Positions 26,437 to 34,843 are shown, counted from the first letter of the stretch. The stretch: 64,000 nt of DNA from Roseovarius litoreus (GCF_900142765.1 NZ_FRCB01000002.1:62001-126000); one strand, 5' to 3'. Notes: generated by a model not told the origin, from the sequence alone. Numbers and translations are program-made.

Positions 26437-26513
26437 AATCCCGTCGCATGTGCGGGTTATCACATGCAACCTCCCTGTTGGACTGGCCCCGGCTTCGCGC
26501 CGGGGCCTTTTTT
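26437..26513 (+). ncRNA. Candidate FNR-controlled small RNA
   Basis: The span contains a GCATGTG/CACATGC hairpin (26446-26467), a small CAAC/GTTG hairpin that exposes a CTCCCT loop (26467-26480), and a strong intrinsic terminator (26485-26513). No reading frame of note lies within it. CUCCC-type loops can pair with ribosome-binding sites and occur in several alphaproteobacterial sRNAs. The 5' end is predicted only from the FNR-like box and -10 spacing. The alternative is that this is just the 3' UTR and terminator of the upstream regulator gene. Confidence 0.5.
26485..26513 (+). terminator. Intrinsic terminator
   Basis: A 9-bp stem GGCCCCGGC/GCCGGGGCC with a TTCGC loop and a run of six T. 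It is one of the three strongest terminators in the window, with those before mraZ and after ftsZ. It lies 129 bp after the response-regulator stop and 100 bp before xthA. Confidence 0.9.
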
Positions 26514-26612
26514 GTGCCCCTTGGCAGCGCCCGGGCGATATGCGGGTGGCATCCCGGCCCCGCCGCGGTATAGACCAAGGCAACCGGGACATGACCACGA
26601 AAGGGGCGACAG

Positions 26613-27401
26613 ATGGCATTCACGCTGGCCACATGGAACATCAATTCGGTCCGTCTGCGCGAGGGGCTGGTGGCGAGGCTCTTGCGCGAGGAAGCGCCGG
26701 ATATCCTGTGCCTGCAGGAATGCAAAAGCCCGGTCGACAAGATCCCCGCCGAGAGCTTTGCAGCCCTTGGCTACCCCTACATGGTGGCGCGCGGGCAGAA
26801 GGGCTACAACGGCGTGGCGATCCTGTCGAAACTGCCGATCGAGGATGCGGGCGACATGGATTTCGCCGCATTGGGCCATGCACGGCACGTGGCGGGGCGT
26901 TTGGAAAACGGCGTGGTGATCCATAATTTCTACGTGCCTGCGGGCGGTGATATCCCGGATCGCGACAAGAACGAGAAATTCGGCCAGAAGCTGGATTATC
27001 TGACCGGCATGCGCGACTGGTTCCGCGACGGGCGCCCGCAAAAGGCGATCCTCGTGGGCGATCTCAACATCGCCCCGCGCGAGGATGATGTCTGGTCGCA
27101 CAAGCAACTTCTCAAGGTGGTCAGCCACACTCCCATCGAAGTCGCGCATCTGGGCGATGTGCAGGAGGCCGGCGGCTGGGTGGACGTCACCCGCAGCGAC
27201 ATTCCCGAGGGCCAGTTGTACAGTTGGTGGTCCTACCGCGCCAAAGACTGGGACGCCGCCGACAAGGGTCGGCGGCTGGATCATGTCTGGGCCTCGGCAG
27301 ATTTGGGGCAGGCGTTTCATTCAAGTCGCGTGTTGCGCGCCGCGCGCGGGTGGGACCAACCCAGTGATCACGCCCCGGTTTTCGCGACATTCGACTGCTG
27401 A
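26613..27401 (+). CDS. xthA: Exodeoxyribonuclease III
   Basis: Protein of 262 aa. The endonuclease/exonuclease/phosphatase fold is complete: TWNINSVRLR, the metal-binding Glu in CLQECK, LVGDLNIAP, the WSYR block, and the catalytic SDHAP at the C-terminus. It acts as the AP endonuclease in base-excision repair. The start at 26613 is the family start, with AAAGGGGCGAC upstream. Confidence 0.95.
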   Translation: MAFTLATWNINSVRLREGLVARLLREEAPDILCLQECKSPVDKIPAESFAALGYPYMVARGQKGYNGVAILSKLPIEDAGDMDFAALGHARHVAGRLENGVVIHNFYVPAGGDIPDRDKNEKFGQKLDYLTGMRDWFRDGRPQKAILVGDLNIAPREDDVWSHKQLLKVVSHTPIEVAHLGDVQEAGGWVDVTRSDIPEGQLYSWWSYRAKDWDAADKGRRLDHVWASADLGQAFHSSRVLRAARGWDQPSDHAPVFATFDC

Positions 27402-27726
27402 ACACCGCGTCTGGCGCGACAAGGTGACCAAAGGTAAGGTTTTCCATACTTATATTTTATTCCTGCCATGCAACAAGAGTTTCAGAAGGGCGGACAATGT
27501 TAAATATTGTCTGTGTACGATTGCCAGGGGTCTTGTCCTTCAGGGCGGCAAACCTGCCACGGTAGGATTGCTGCCCGCCCTGGGCACGCGTGGCGGCAAT
27601 GGTCGCGTCCGGATGATGCGGCACGGACAGTTGCGCAGTCCCCGATACGAGGGTCCCCCCTTGCAACACCATCCTCGCTGCGCCATTTAGGCCCTATAGG
27701 GATCGCAACAAGCTGGAGTCCGCGAC
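27402..27726. other. 325-bp intergenic region without a recognised gene
   Basis: It begins with an AT-rich segment (27440-27460) and contains a GACAAT/ATTGTC inverted repeat around 27493-27511 that may mark a promoter. The rest is GC-rich with no supported coding frame and no tRNA-like or SRP-RNA-like fold that I can see. It is probably the upstream control region of the thioredoxin-TPR gene. Confidence 0.4.
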
Positions 27727-28641
27727 ATGATCGAACTTGGTGGCAAGGCGCCGTCCGCACAGGATCTGATTAAAGATGTCTCGGAGGCCGATTTCATGGC
27801 CGAGGTTGTCGATGTCAGCCGGACCGTTCCGGTCATCGTCGATTTCTGGGCGCCGTGGTGCGGTCCGTGCAAGACGCTTGGCCCGGCGCTCGAGGCGGCT
27901 GTGACCAAGGCAGGCGGCGCTGTGAAGATGGTCAAGGTCAATGTCGACGAGAACCAGATGATCGCAGGGCAGTTGAGGGTGCAGTCGATCCCCACGGTCT
28001 ATGCCTTCTGGCAAGGCCAGCCGATCGACGGGTTCCAGGGGGCGGTTCCGCCGTCGGAGCTTGAGGCCTTCATCGATCGTGTGATCGCCGCATCGGGCGG
28101 TCAGGCACCGGGCGATGAGCTGGCCGAGGCCGTGGCCGCCGCCGAAGAGATGCTCGAGCAGGGCGCCGCGGCGGATGCGGCGCAGACCTTTGCGGCGATC
28201 CTTCAGGAAGACGCGCAGAACGCCGCCGCCTATGGCGGGCTGGTGCGGTCCTATATCGCGCTCGATGATCTGGATCAGGCCGAGGCGATCCTGAACGGCG
28301 CACCGGCCGAGATTTCCAAGGCGCCGGAACTGGAAGCCGCCCATGCGCAGCTGGAACTGGCCCGACAGGCCGCCAACGCCGGCCCGGTCAGTGACTTGCG
28401 CGCCCGTGTGGACGCCGCCCCGGAGGATCATCAGGCCCGGTTCGATCTGGCGCTGGCCCTGCAGGCGAGCGGTCAGACCGCCGAGGCGGTCGACGAATTG
28501 CTGGAGCTCTTCCGCCGTGATCGCGAGTGGAACGAGGCCGCCGCAAAGCAGCAGTTGTTCACCATTTTCGAGGCCCTGAAACCGAATGATCCCGTTGTTC
28601 TGAACGGTCGGCGAAAATTGAGCTCGATGATATTTGCCTGA
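27727..28641 (+). CDS. Thioredoxin-TPR protein (CnoX/YbbN type)
   Basis: Protein of 304 aa. A thioredoxin domain (residues 10-125, active site WAPWCGPCK) is followed by TPR-like helices. It resembles YbbN/CnoX, a chaperone-like holdase that cooperates with GroEL, but unlike the E. coli protein it keeps a CGPC active site, so redox activity is likely. The Lon-N and Trm112 genes follow closely (26 bp, then an overlap), which suggests a protein-quality operon. Confidence 0.88.
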   Translation: MIELGGKAPSAQDLIKDVSEADFMAEVVDVSRTVPVIVDFWAPWCGPCKTLGPALEAAVTKAGGAVKMVKVNVDENQMIAGQLRVQSIPTVYAFWQGQPIDGFQGAVPPSELEAFIDRVIAASGGQAPGDELAEAVAAAEEMLEQGAAADAAQTFAAILQEDAQNAAAYGGLVRSYIALDDLDQAEAILNGAPAEISKAPELEAAHAQLELARQAANAGPVSDLRARVDAAPEDHQARFDLALALQASGQTAEAVDELLELFRRDREWNEAAAKQQLFTIFEALKPNDPVVLNGRRKLSSMIFA

Positions 28642-28667
28642 TCGCCGGCGTGGGCTAGTTCCAACCC

Positions 28668-29312
28668 ATGTTCAACAAGGCCGATCTTCCCGAGGTGATC
28701 CCCGTCTTTCCGCTGCCCGGTGCGCTGCTTCTGCCGCGCTCTCGGCTGCCTCTGCACCTGTTTGAGCCGCGCTATCTGGCGATGCTCGATGACGCCTTGA
28801 AGACGCCGGGACGTCTGATCGGGATGGTGCAACCCAATCCGGGCCGCGATGGCGACCGCGCGGGACTGCATACGATCGGCTGTGTCGGCCGTGTGACGCA
28901 GTTTTCCGAAACCGAGGACGGGAGATACATGATCACCCTGACCGGCATTTCGCGCTTTCGTGTGCTCGAAGAGGTCGAAGGCTTTCAGCCCTACCGCCGG
29001 ACCCGTGTCTCGTGGAGCGGGTTCGAGCGGGACATGAGCCCGCCGGAGCCCGACACCTGTTTCGACCGCGCGCGGTTTCTCGATCTGCTGAACCGCTATT
29101 TCAGGTCGCGCGAGTTGCAGACGGATTGGGAGTCGCTCGAGCAGGCGGATGACGAATTGCTCATCAACTCGCTTTCCATGCTTCTGGGGTTCGAGCCCGA
29201 GGACAAGCAGGCGCTGCTTGAGGCGCCATCGCTGAGCACGCGCCGCGAAACATTGGTGACGCTGATCGAATATGCCCTGCGCGGCGGCGATGACGAGGAG
29301 ATCATGCAATGA
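28668..29312 (+). CDS. LON substrate-binding domain protein
   Basis: Protein of 214 aa with a Lon N-terminal domain alone: [35 protein letters not shown], then [19 protein letters not shown]. No protease or ATPase domain is present. Such stand-alone proteins are widespread and poorly understood, and may act in protein quality control. Its stop overlaps the trm112-like start by 4 bp. Confidence 0.87.
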   Translation: MFNKADLPEVIPVFPLPGALLLPRSRLPLHLFEPRYLAMLDDALKTPGRLIGMVQPNPGRDGDRAGLHTIGCVGRVTQFSETEDGRYMITLTGISRFRVLEEVEGFQPYRRTRVSWSGFERDMSPPEPDTCFDRARFLDLLNRYFRSRELQTDWESLEQADDELLINSLSMLLGFEPEDKQALLEAPSLSTRRETLVTLIEYALRGGDDEEIMQ

Positions 29313-29503
29313 CCGGGACGACGGAGGGGCCGGGGTTCGACCGTCGGATGCTGGAGGCGCTGATCTGCCCGCAGACACAGGCCACGCTGAGCTATGATGC
29401 CGACAAGCAAGAGCTGGTCAGTACCGCGGCGGGTCTTGCCTATCCCATTCGCAACGGCATTCCGGTGCTGCTGGTCGACGAGGCGCGGGCGCTGCAGGAG
29501 TGA
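29309..29503 (+). CDS. Trm112-family protein
   Basis: Protein of 64 aa. The pattern [20 protein letters not shown], then [19 protein letters not shown], is the YcaR/Trm112 family. Bacterial members are small and often partner methyltransferases; only one Cys of the usual zinc site remains, so metal binding is doubtful. It is translationally coupled to the gene upstream. Confidence 0.87.
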   Translation: MTGTTEGPGFDRRMLEALICPQTQATLSYDADKQELVSTAAGLAYPIRNGIPVLLVDEARALQE

Positions 29504-29528
29504 GTGCTGCGCGCTGAGGGCCAGAGGC

Positions 29529-29576
29529 GGGGGGCCAGCCCCCCGCACCCCCCGGGATATTTTCAGCCAGAAGAAA
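29529..29576 (+). repeat. GGGATATTT/GCCAGAAGAA dispersed repeat with hairpin
   Basis: A GGGGGG-CCAG-CCCCCC hairpin then CCCGGGATATTTTCAGCCAG and AAGAAAC. It starts 26 bp after the trm112-like stop. Its right end encodes, on the other strand, the last codons and stop of the FCD regulator gene. Confidence 0.65.
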
Positions 29577-30312
29577 CAGGCGCGGATTTGCGGGCATGGG
29601 CGGCCATCACGTCGCGCCCGAGGGTGAGCGTATAGGCCTCGAGCTCGTGCAGGGCGGTTTCGGCGGCGGTGGCGTCCTGCGCCTGCAGCGCGTCGGCGAT
29701 GCGGGTGTGCAGATGTTCGATCACCTCACGCGAGCGGGCGGTGAAGGTGATCATGTTCATCAAGGGCTGCATCGCCTCGACCGCGCCGGCCAGATGGTAG
29801 CTGAGCACCGGGTTGCCGGCGGCATCCACGAGCGCCCGGTGAAAGGCCACATCCGAGGCGCAGAAGGATTCATCCGACAGGCCCGGCTGGGCCTGGCGGT
29901 GGATTTCGGCCCGCATGGTGGCCAGGTGATCGGCGGTGCGGCGCGCGCAGGCCAGCGGTGTGCAGGCGCGTTCGAGCGCGTAGCGCGCCTCGCAGGCGGT
30001 CTCGAAGCTGACCGCGTTCATCGACAAAAGCAGCGTGGAGGTGGTGATATGCTGGCCGTAGGCGCCTTCATAACTGAGCCGGTTGACGAAGGCGCCGCCG
30101 AACGCGCCGCGCTGCGTGCGAATGAGCGATTGCGCCGCCAGCCGCTTGAGCGCTTCGCGCACCGTGGGGCGCGACACTTCGAACTGGTCGGCAAGCTCGG
30201 CCTCGGAGGGCAGACGCTCGTCCACGATCATGCGGCCCTCGACGATGGCGTCGCGGATCGCTTCGGCAATCTGGGCCGAGAGGTCGGCCTTGTTGGAGGG
30301 GTCAATTTTCAT
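29563..30312 (-). CDS. FCD-domain GntR-family regulator
   Basis: Protein of 249 aa. An N-terminal winged helix (RLPSEAELADQFEVSRPTVREALKRLAAQSLI) is followed by an all-helical FCD ligand domain with metal-binding His residues (DVAFHRALVDAAGN and EHLHTRIADAL). FCD regulators sense small acids. It diverges from DUF2182-DUF1326-dmdA-acuI across a 60-bp gap that holds a large palindrome, so it probably represses both itself and that set. The last codons lie in a dispersed repeat. Confidence 0.9.
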   Translation of the reverse strand: MKIDPSNKADLSAQIAEAIRDAIVEGRMIVDERLPSEAELADQFEVSRPTVREALKRLAAQSLIRTQRGAFGGAFVNRLSYEGAYGQHITTSTLLLSMNAVSFETACEARYALERACTPLACARRTADHLATMRAEIHRQAQPGLSDESFCASDVAFHRALVDAAGNPVLSYHLAGAVEAMQPLMNMITFTARSREVIEHLHTRIADALQAQDATAAETALHELEAYTLTLGRDVMAAHARKSAPVSSG

Positions 30313-30338
30313 TTGTCTTACATTTAAATGTCTGACAA
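30313..30338. promoter_or_regulatory. 26-bp near-palindrome, probable FCD-regulator operator
   Basis: TTGTCTTACATTT and AAATGTCTGACAA form an inverted repeat with 11 of 13 positions matching. It also contains two TGTCTkACA elements 15 bp apart. It begins at the base next to the regulator's start codon, so binding would block that gene and, very likely, the divergent promoter. Confidence 0.65.
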
Positions 30339-30372
30339 TTTTGGCGCAAGCATCGAGTCGCGGAGGGGGCGC

Positions 30373-31134
30373 ATGATTTCGGCACGTATCAGGCAGATGA
30401 CAGGGGGGCATTGGCTGATGCTCTTTGGCCTGATTTTGCTGGCCTGGGGCGCGCTTTACGTGATGGCGCTGCCGTCTGATCTGCGGGTTGCGGGGCGCAT
30501 TTACGGCGCTGAATTTCTGGCCAGCCTGTGCGTGGTCACCCCCGATGCGGCGGGGTTTGCGCGAATCACCGTGATGTGGGCGCTGATGTCGGCGGCGATG
30601 ATGGCGCCCACGGCGCTGCCGGCGCTGGCCACATATGACGAGCTTGGCCATAGTGGCCAGACCCGCTTCGGAAGGCTCCTCGCGGGGTATCTTGTGGTCT
30701 GGCTGGGCTTTTCGGTGGTGGCGGCCGCGGCGCAGATGGCGCTGTTCCGGGCGGATCTGGTCAGCGCCTTCGGAGACAGCCGCTCGGGCTGGTTGTCGGC
30801 GGGGCTGCTGGCGCTGGCGGGGGGCTATCAGTTCAGCGCCCTGAAGGAGGCGTGTCTGGCCAAGTGCCGCGCGCCGCTTTCGTTCTTCATGCAGCATTGG
30901 GACGAGGGACCGTGGCGCAACGGTCTGCGGCTTGGCGCGGTCTGTCTTGGCTGTTGCTGGGCGCTGATGGCGCTGGCCTTTGTGGGCGGGGTCATGAACC
31001 TCGCGTTCATGGGCCTTGCGACGGTGGTTATGGTGATCGAGAAACTGCCCGATCTTGGCCGCTGGCTCACGCGCCCCTTGGGGGTCGTGCTGCTGGCGGC
31101 GGCGGGCTGGATGGCGCTTGGCGCCGGAATTTGA
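30373..31134 (+). CDS. DUF2182 membrane protein
   Basis: Protein of 253 aa with about six helices. A conserved ITVMWALMSAAMMAPTALPALATY block and a Cys/Gly-rich later part (EACLAKCRAPLSFFMQHWDEG, then LGCCWALMALAFVGGVMNL) are typical of DUF2182, annotated as a predicted metal-binding integral membrane protein. The start at 30373 has GGAGGGGGC upstream; a codon at 30328 lies inside the operator region. It is 18 bp before its usual partner DUF1326. Confidence 0.85.
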   Translation: MISARIRQMTGGHWLMLFGLILLAWGALYVMALPSDLRVAGRIYGAEFLASLCVVTPDAAGFARITVMWALMSAAMMAPTALPALATYDELGHSGQTRFGRLLAGYLVVWLGFSVVAAAAQMALFRADLVSAFGDSRSGWLSAGLLALAGGYQFSALKEACLAKCRAPLSFFMQHWDEGPWRNGLRLGAVCLGCCWALMALAFVGGVMNLAFMGLATVVMVIEKLPDLGRWLTRPLGVVLLAAAGWMALGAGI

Positions 31135-31152
31135 GCAAAGGGAGGGCCGCAG

Positions 31153-31836
31153 ATGGCCGCTGACAGACTGGACACACCCGCCAAGATCGACAACCGGATG
31201 CCCGGTGCGCCGAAATCGGGCCATGGCACCGTGCCATGGGCGATCAAGGGGGAACTCATCCTGAACTGCAATTGCACGGTGTTCTGCCCGTGCGTTGTCT
31301 CGCTTGGTCAGCATCCGCCGACCGAGGGCTATTGCCAGGCCTGGTCGGGGGTGCGCATCGACGAGGGGCATTATGGCGACACCGATCTGTCGGGGCTGAA
31401 TGTCGGGCTGATGCTGGAGATCCCGGGGCTGATGGCGCGGGGCAACTGGAAGGCCGCCGCCTATATCGACGAGCGCGCCAGCGATGACGCCTATACCGCG
31501 CTGGTCGACATCTTCAGCGGCAAGGCGCGCGGCACCACGGGGCTGTTCAGCATCCTGGTCAGCGAGTTTCTGGGCGCCGAGCGCGCGCCGGTGGTGTTCG
31601 AAACCGAAGGCAAGACACGCCGGTTGATGGTGGGCAAGAAGATCCAGGGCGAGGTCGTTCCGGTCTCGGGCCATAATGGCGAGGATATCGTGGTGACCAA
31701 CACGGAATACTGGATGGGCCCCGACATCACCGTGGCCACCGCCACCAAGGGTCGGGTCCGTGCCTTTGGCCGGGTCTGGGATTTCGATGGCCGCAGCGCC
31801 GAGATCTGCCAGATCGACTGGAAAGGCCCGCGCTGA
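31153..31836 (+). CDS. DUF1326 protein
   Basis: Protein of 227 aa. The family block IKGELILNCNCTVFCPCVVS has a CNC-x4-CPC Cys cluster that could bind a metal ion. The rest is beta-rich (VGLMLEIPGLMARGNWKAA and GLFSILVSEFLGAERAP). It is paired with DUF2182 in many proteobacteria, and a role in metal handling is assumed but unproven. The dmdA gene follows after 68 bp. Confidence 0.85.
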   Translation: MAADRLDTPAKIDNRMPGAPKSGHGTVPWAIKGELILNCNCTVFCPCVVSLGQHPPTEGYCQAWSGVRIDEGHYGDTDLSGLNVGLMLEIPGLMARGNWKAAAYIDERASDDAYTALVDIFSGKARGTTGLFSILVSEFLGAERAPVVFETEGKTRRLMVGKKIQGEVVPVSGHNGEDIVVTNTEYWMGPDITVATATKGRVRAFGRVWDFDGRSAEICQIDWKGPR

Positions 31837-31904
31837 TGATCCGCCCGGGCCTGATGGCCCTGCCTGCCATGTGATCCGTTCGTCATGCCCAAGGAGAGTG
31901 ACTG

Positions 31905-33014
31905 ATGTCCGCGCCGCTTTTGTCCTTGTCGCGCAGGTTGCGCCGCACGCCCTTTTCCGAAGGGGTCGAGGCGGCGGGCGTGAAGGCCTATACGGTCTAT
32001 AACCACATGCTGCTGCCGACGGTGTTTCGCAGTATCGAAGAGGATTACCGCCATCTCAAGGAGGCGGTGCAGATCTGGGATGTGGCCTGTGAGCGCCAGG
32101 TCGAGCTGCGCGGGCCGGATGCCGGACGGCTGATGCAGATGCTGACGCCGCGCGATCTGCGGGGGATGACCCCGGGACAGTGTTTCTATGTGCCGATCGT
32201 CGACGAGACGGGCGGCATGCTGAACGATCCGGTGGCGGTCAAGCTGGCCGAGGATCGGTGGTGGATCTCGATCGCCGACAGCGATCTGCTCTATTGGGTG
32301 CGCGCCACGGCGCATGGCTGGCGGCTGGATGTGCTGGTGGACGAGCCGGACGTGTCGCCGCTGGCGGTACAGGGGCCGCGCGCCGATGATCTGATGGCGG
32401 CGGTTTTTGGCGACAATGTGCGCGATATCCGCTTCTTCCGCTTCGGCGTGTTCGATTTCCAGGGCCGCGACATGGTGATCGCGCGATCGGGCTATTCCAA
32501 GCAGGGTGGCTTCGAGATCTATGTCGAGGGCTCGGATATCGGGATGCCCTTGTGGAATGCGCTGATGGAGGCGGGGGCGGGCATGGATGTGCATGCAGGC
32601 TGTCCCAACCTGATCGAGCGGATCGAGGGTGGATTGCTGAGCTATGGCAATGACATGACCGATGACAACACACCGCATGAATGCGGGCTTGGCCGGTTCT
32701 GCAACACCCACACGGCGATTGGCTGTATCGGACGGGATGCGCTGTTGCGGGTGGCCAAGGAAGGCCCGGTGCAGCAGATCCGCGCCGTGGCGATCGACGG
32801 TCCGAAAGTGCCGCCCTGCGATCACTGGTGGCCGCTTCTGGCACAGGGCAAGCCGGTGGGGCGGATCAGTTCGGCGGCCTGGAGCCCGGATTTCGGCACC
32901 AACGTGGCCATCGGCATGGTGCGCATGACCCATTGGGATGCCGGCACGCGGCTGCAGGTCCAGGCGCCCGACGGGATACGGGAGGCGGAGGTGCGCGAGG
33001 CCTTCTGGGCCTGA
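31905..33014 (+). CDS. dmdA: Dimethylsulfoniopropionate demethylase
   Basis: Protein of 369 aa, the length of DmdA, with the GcvT fold. It moves a methyl group from DMSP to tetrahydrofolate to give methylmercaptopropionate. Diagnostic blocks are SRRLRRTPFSEGVEAAGVK, YTVYNHMLLPTVF, the VDETGGMLNDPV block, SIADSDLLYW, ARSGYSKQGGFE and HAGCPNLIERIEGGLLSYGNDMT. These separate it from the related glycine-cleavage T protein. The start at 31905 has AAGGAGA upstream. It is followed by a hairpin-bearing repeat and acuI, the classic Roseobacter pair. Confidence 0.93.
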   Translation: MSAPLLSLSRRLRRTPFSEGVEAAGVKAYTVYNHMLLPTVFRSIEEDYRHLKEAVQIWDVACERQVELRGPDAGRLMQMLTPRDLRGMTPGQCFYVPIVDETGGMLNDPVAVKLAEDRWWISIADSDLLYWVRATAHGWRLDVLVDEPDVSPLAVQGPRADDLMAAVFGDNVRDIRFFRFGVFDFQGRDMVIARSGYSKQGGFEIYVEGSDIGMPLWNALMEAGAGMDVHAGCPNLIERIEGGLLSYGNDMTDDNTPHECGLGRFCNTHTAIGCIGRDALLRVAKEGPVQQIRAVAIDGPKVPPCDHWWPLLAQGKPVGRISSAAWSPDFGTNVAIGMVRMTHWDAGTRLQVQAPDGIREAEVREAFWA

Positions 33015-33031
33015 GCGGCGGTTGCAAGCGT

Positions 33032-33086
33032 GGGAGCGAGGGGCGAGCCCCTCGCGCTCCCCGGGATATTTGAAGCCAGAAGAAGC
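33032..33086 (+). repeat. GGGATATTT/GCCAGAAGAA dispersed repeat with hairpin
   Basis: A long hairpin (GGGAGCGAGGGG with CCCCTCGC plus GCTCCC, GC bulge) runs into CCCGGGATATTTGAAGCCAG and AAGAAGC. It begins 17 bp after the dmdA stop and 36 bp before the acuI start, so it could lower read-through or protect the dmdA mRNA 3' end. Confidence 0.65.
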
Positions 33087-33122
33087 AGGGGGAAGCCTCT
33101 GCGCAACGCAAGGGAGAACAGC

Positions 33123-34118
33123 ATGTTCAATGCATTGATCGTCGAGAAGGACGAGGACACCGGCAAGACATCGGCGTCGGTGGCGCAGATCGGCGAAAAC
33201 GATCTGCCGCATGGGGAAGTGCTGGTGGCGGTCGAGTATTCTACGGTCAATTACAAGGACGGTTTGTGCATCGGGCCGGGCGGCGGGCTGGTGCGCAAAT
33301 ACCCGCATGTGCCGGGGATCGATTTCGCGGGCACGGTCGAAGAGAGCACGGATGCGCGCTACAAGCCCGGCGACAAGGTGGTGCTGACCGGTTGGCGCGT
33401 CGGCGAGGCGCATTGGGGCGGCTATGCGCAAAAGGCGCGCGTGCTGGCCGATTGGCTGGTGCCGCTGCCCGAGGGGCTGGACACGCGCCAGGCTATGGCG
33501 GTGGGCACCGCCGGTTTGACGGCGATGCTGTCGGTGATGGCGCTGGAGGATCACGGGCTGCGCAAGGATCACGGGCCGGTTCTGGTGACAGGCGCGGCCG
33601 GCGGTGTCGGGTCGGTGGCCACGGCGATCCTGGCCAATCTGGGGTATGAGGTGGCTGCGGTGACGGGACGTCCCGAGACGGCCGGGTATCTGAAGGATCT
33701 GGGCGCCACGCAGATCGTCGCACGCGAGGAGTTTGCCGAGGCGACCCGCAAGCCGCTCGAGTCCGAGCTTTGGGCCGGCTGTGTCGATGCGGTGGCCGGC
33801 GTCATGCTGGGCCGGGTGCTCAAGCAGATGAAATACGGCTGTTCCGTCGCGGCGGTGGGCCTTGCGGGTGGGGCGGCGATCGAAGGGGCGCTGATCACGC
33901 CGTTCATTCTGCGCGGGGTCAATCTTCTGGGGATCGACAGCGTGATGCAGCCCTATGAGGCACGTTTGCGGGCCTGGCAGCGGATCGCCAGCGATCTGCC
34001 GATGGCCAAGCTTGAGGCGATGGTCCAGCCGGCGACGCTGTCGGATCTGCCGCAATTGGGGCGCGATATCCTGAAAGGCCAGGTGAAAGGCCGTGTGGTC
34101 GTCGATGTGAACGCCTGA
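33123..34118 (+). CDS. acuI: Acrylyl-CoA reductase (NADPH)
   Basis: Protein of 331 aa in the quinone-reductase branch of the MDR family. NADPH site: VLVTGAAGGVGSVATAIL. Substrate-domain blocks are EYSTVNYKDGLCIG and PHVPGIDFAGTVEES. AcuI reduces toxic acryloyl-CoA to propionyl-CoA in DMSP and acrylate breakdown. The start at 33123 has GGGAGAACAGC upstream. A position after dmdA supports the assignment over other MDR oxidoreductases. Confidence 0.92.
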   Translation: MFNALIVEKDEDTGKTSASVAQIGENDLPHGEVLVAVEYSTVNYKDGLCIGPGGGLVRKYPHVPGIDFAGTVEESTDARYKPGDKVVLTGWRVGEAHWGGYAQKARVLADWLVPLPEGLDTRQAMAVGTAGLTAMLSVMALEDHGLRKDHGPVLVTGAAGGVGSVATAILANLGYEVAAVTGRPETAGYLKDLGATQIVAREEFAEATRKPLESELWAGCVDAVAGVMLGRVLKQMKYGCSVAAVGLAGGAAIEGALITPFILRGVNLLGIDSVMQPYEARLRAWQRIASDLPMAKLEAMVQPATLSDLPQLGRDILKGQVKGRVVVDVNA

Positions 34119-34317
34119 TGATGGATGGCGCCGGGGGCGGTCCTGCCGTTTCCGGCGCCTCTTGCGGCTCGGTTGATTGATTTCCGGGCCGCCGCCACGT
34201 TACCGTTGCTCCAAGGGGCATCCTGCGGACCCGCCGCAGGCCCCCGGTCGGTGCGGTGCGCTGCGGGCCATATTCAGGCCCATCCCGAGCGGCAGCCGCG
34301 CGAAAGGAGGATATTTT

Positions 34318-34734
34318 ATGTTCAAGAAGATCATGACACCTGTTGATCTGGCCCATCAGGGCGATTTGCAAAAAGCCCTGGCCGTGACGGCCGATCTGGC
34401 CAAGCATTATGGCGCATCGGTCGTGTTCGTAGGGGCGACCAGCTCGACCCCGAGTTCGACCGCCCACACACCCGAGGAATACCGCGATAAGCTCGAGGCG
34501 TTTGCCCGGGACCAGGGCGCGGCGCATGGCTTCGAGGCAAGTGCCGACATGGTGATCGCGCATGATCCGACCACGGATGTGGATGATGTGCTGCTCAAGG
34601 CGGTCAGGGACACGGGTGCCGATATCGTCGTGATGCAAAGCCATATGCCCAATATCCTCGACTATGTCTGGCCTTCGAATGGCGGCAAGATCGCCGAGCA
34701 CGCCAAAGTGTCGGTGTTCGTGGTGCGCGGCTGA
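34318..34734 (+). CDS. Universal stress protein (UspA family)
   Basis: Protein of 138 aa, single Usp domain: KKIMTPVDLAHQGDLQKALA at the start, and IVVMQSHMPNILDYVWPSNG at the C-terminal half, where the usual ATP-binding G-x2-G-x9-GS/T pattern is weak. It may therefore not bind ATP. The gene has a strong AAAGGAGG site. It lies 199 bp after acuI, so it may have its own promoter. Confidence 0.85.
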   Translation: MFKKIMTPVDLAHQGDLQKALAVTADLAKHYGASVVFVGATSSTPSSTAHTPEEYRDKLEAFARDQGAAHGFEASADMVIAHDPTTDVDDVLLKAVRDTGADIVVMQSHMPNILDYVWPSNGGKIAEHAKVSVFVVRG

Positions 34735-34843
34735 GCGGAAAACGGCCCGGTCCCGCAAGGGAGGTGCCGGGTCCGGCGCGGCTTGCTCTTTGGCGGTTGC
34801 CGGATATGGTCGTGACGGGGCAGCCGCCCGGGAGGAGCCTTCG

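Noticed and set aside
27490..27720. Possible SRP RNA or other structured RNA before the thioredoxin-TPR gene
   Set aside because: The conserved SRP apical-loop sequence is absent and no convincing fold was seen.
30313..31674. Long upstream extension of the FCD regulator frame
   Set aside because: The regulator domain begins at 30312 just after a probable operator. The extension is the complement of the DUF2182 and DUF1326 genes.
31491..34055. 854-codon open frame on the minus strand
   Set aside because: Antisense to the DUF1326 gene, dmdA and acuI; no recognisable domain.
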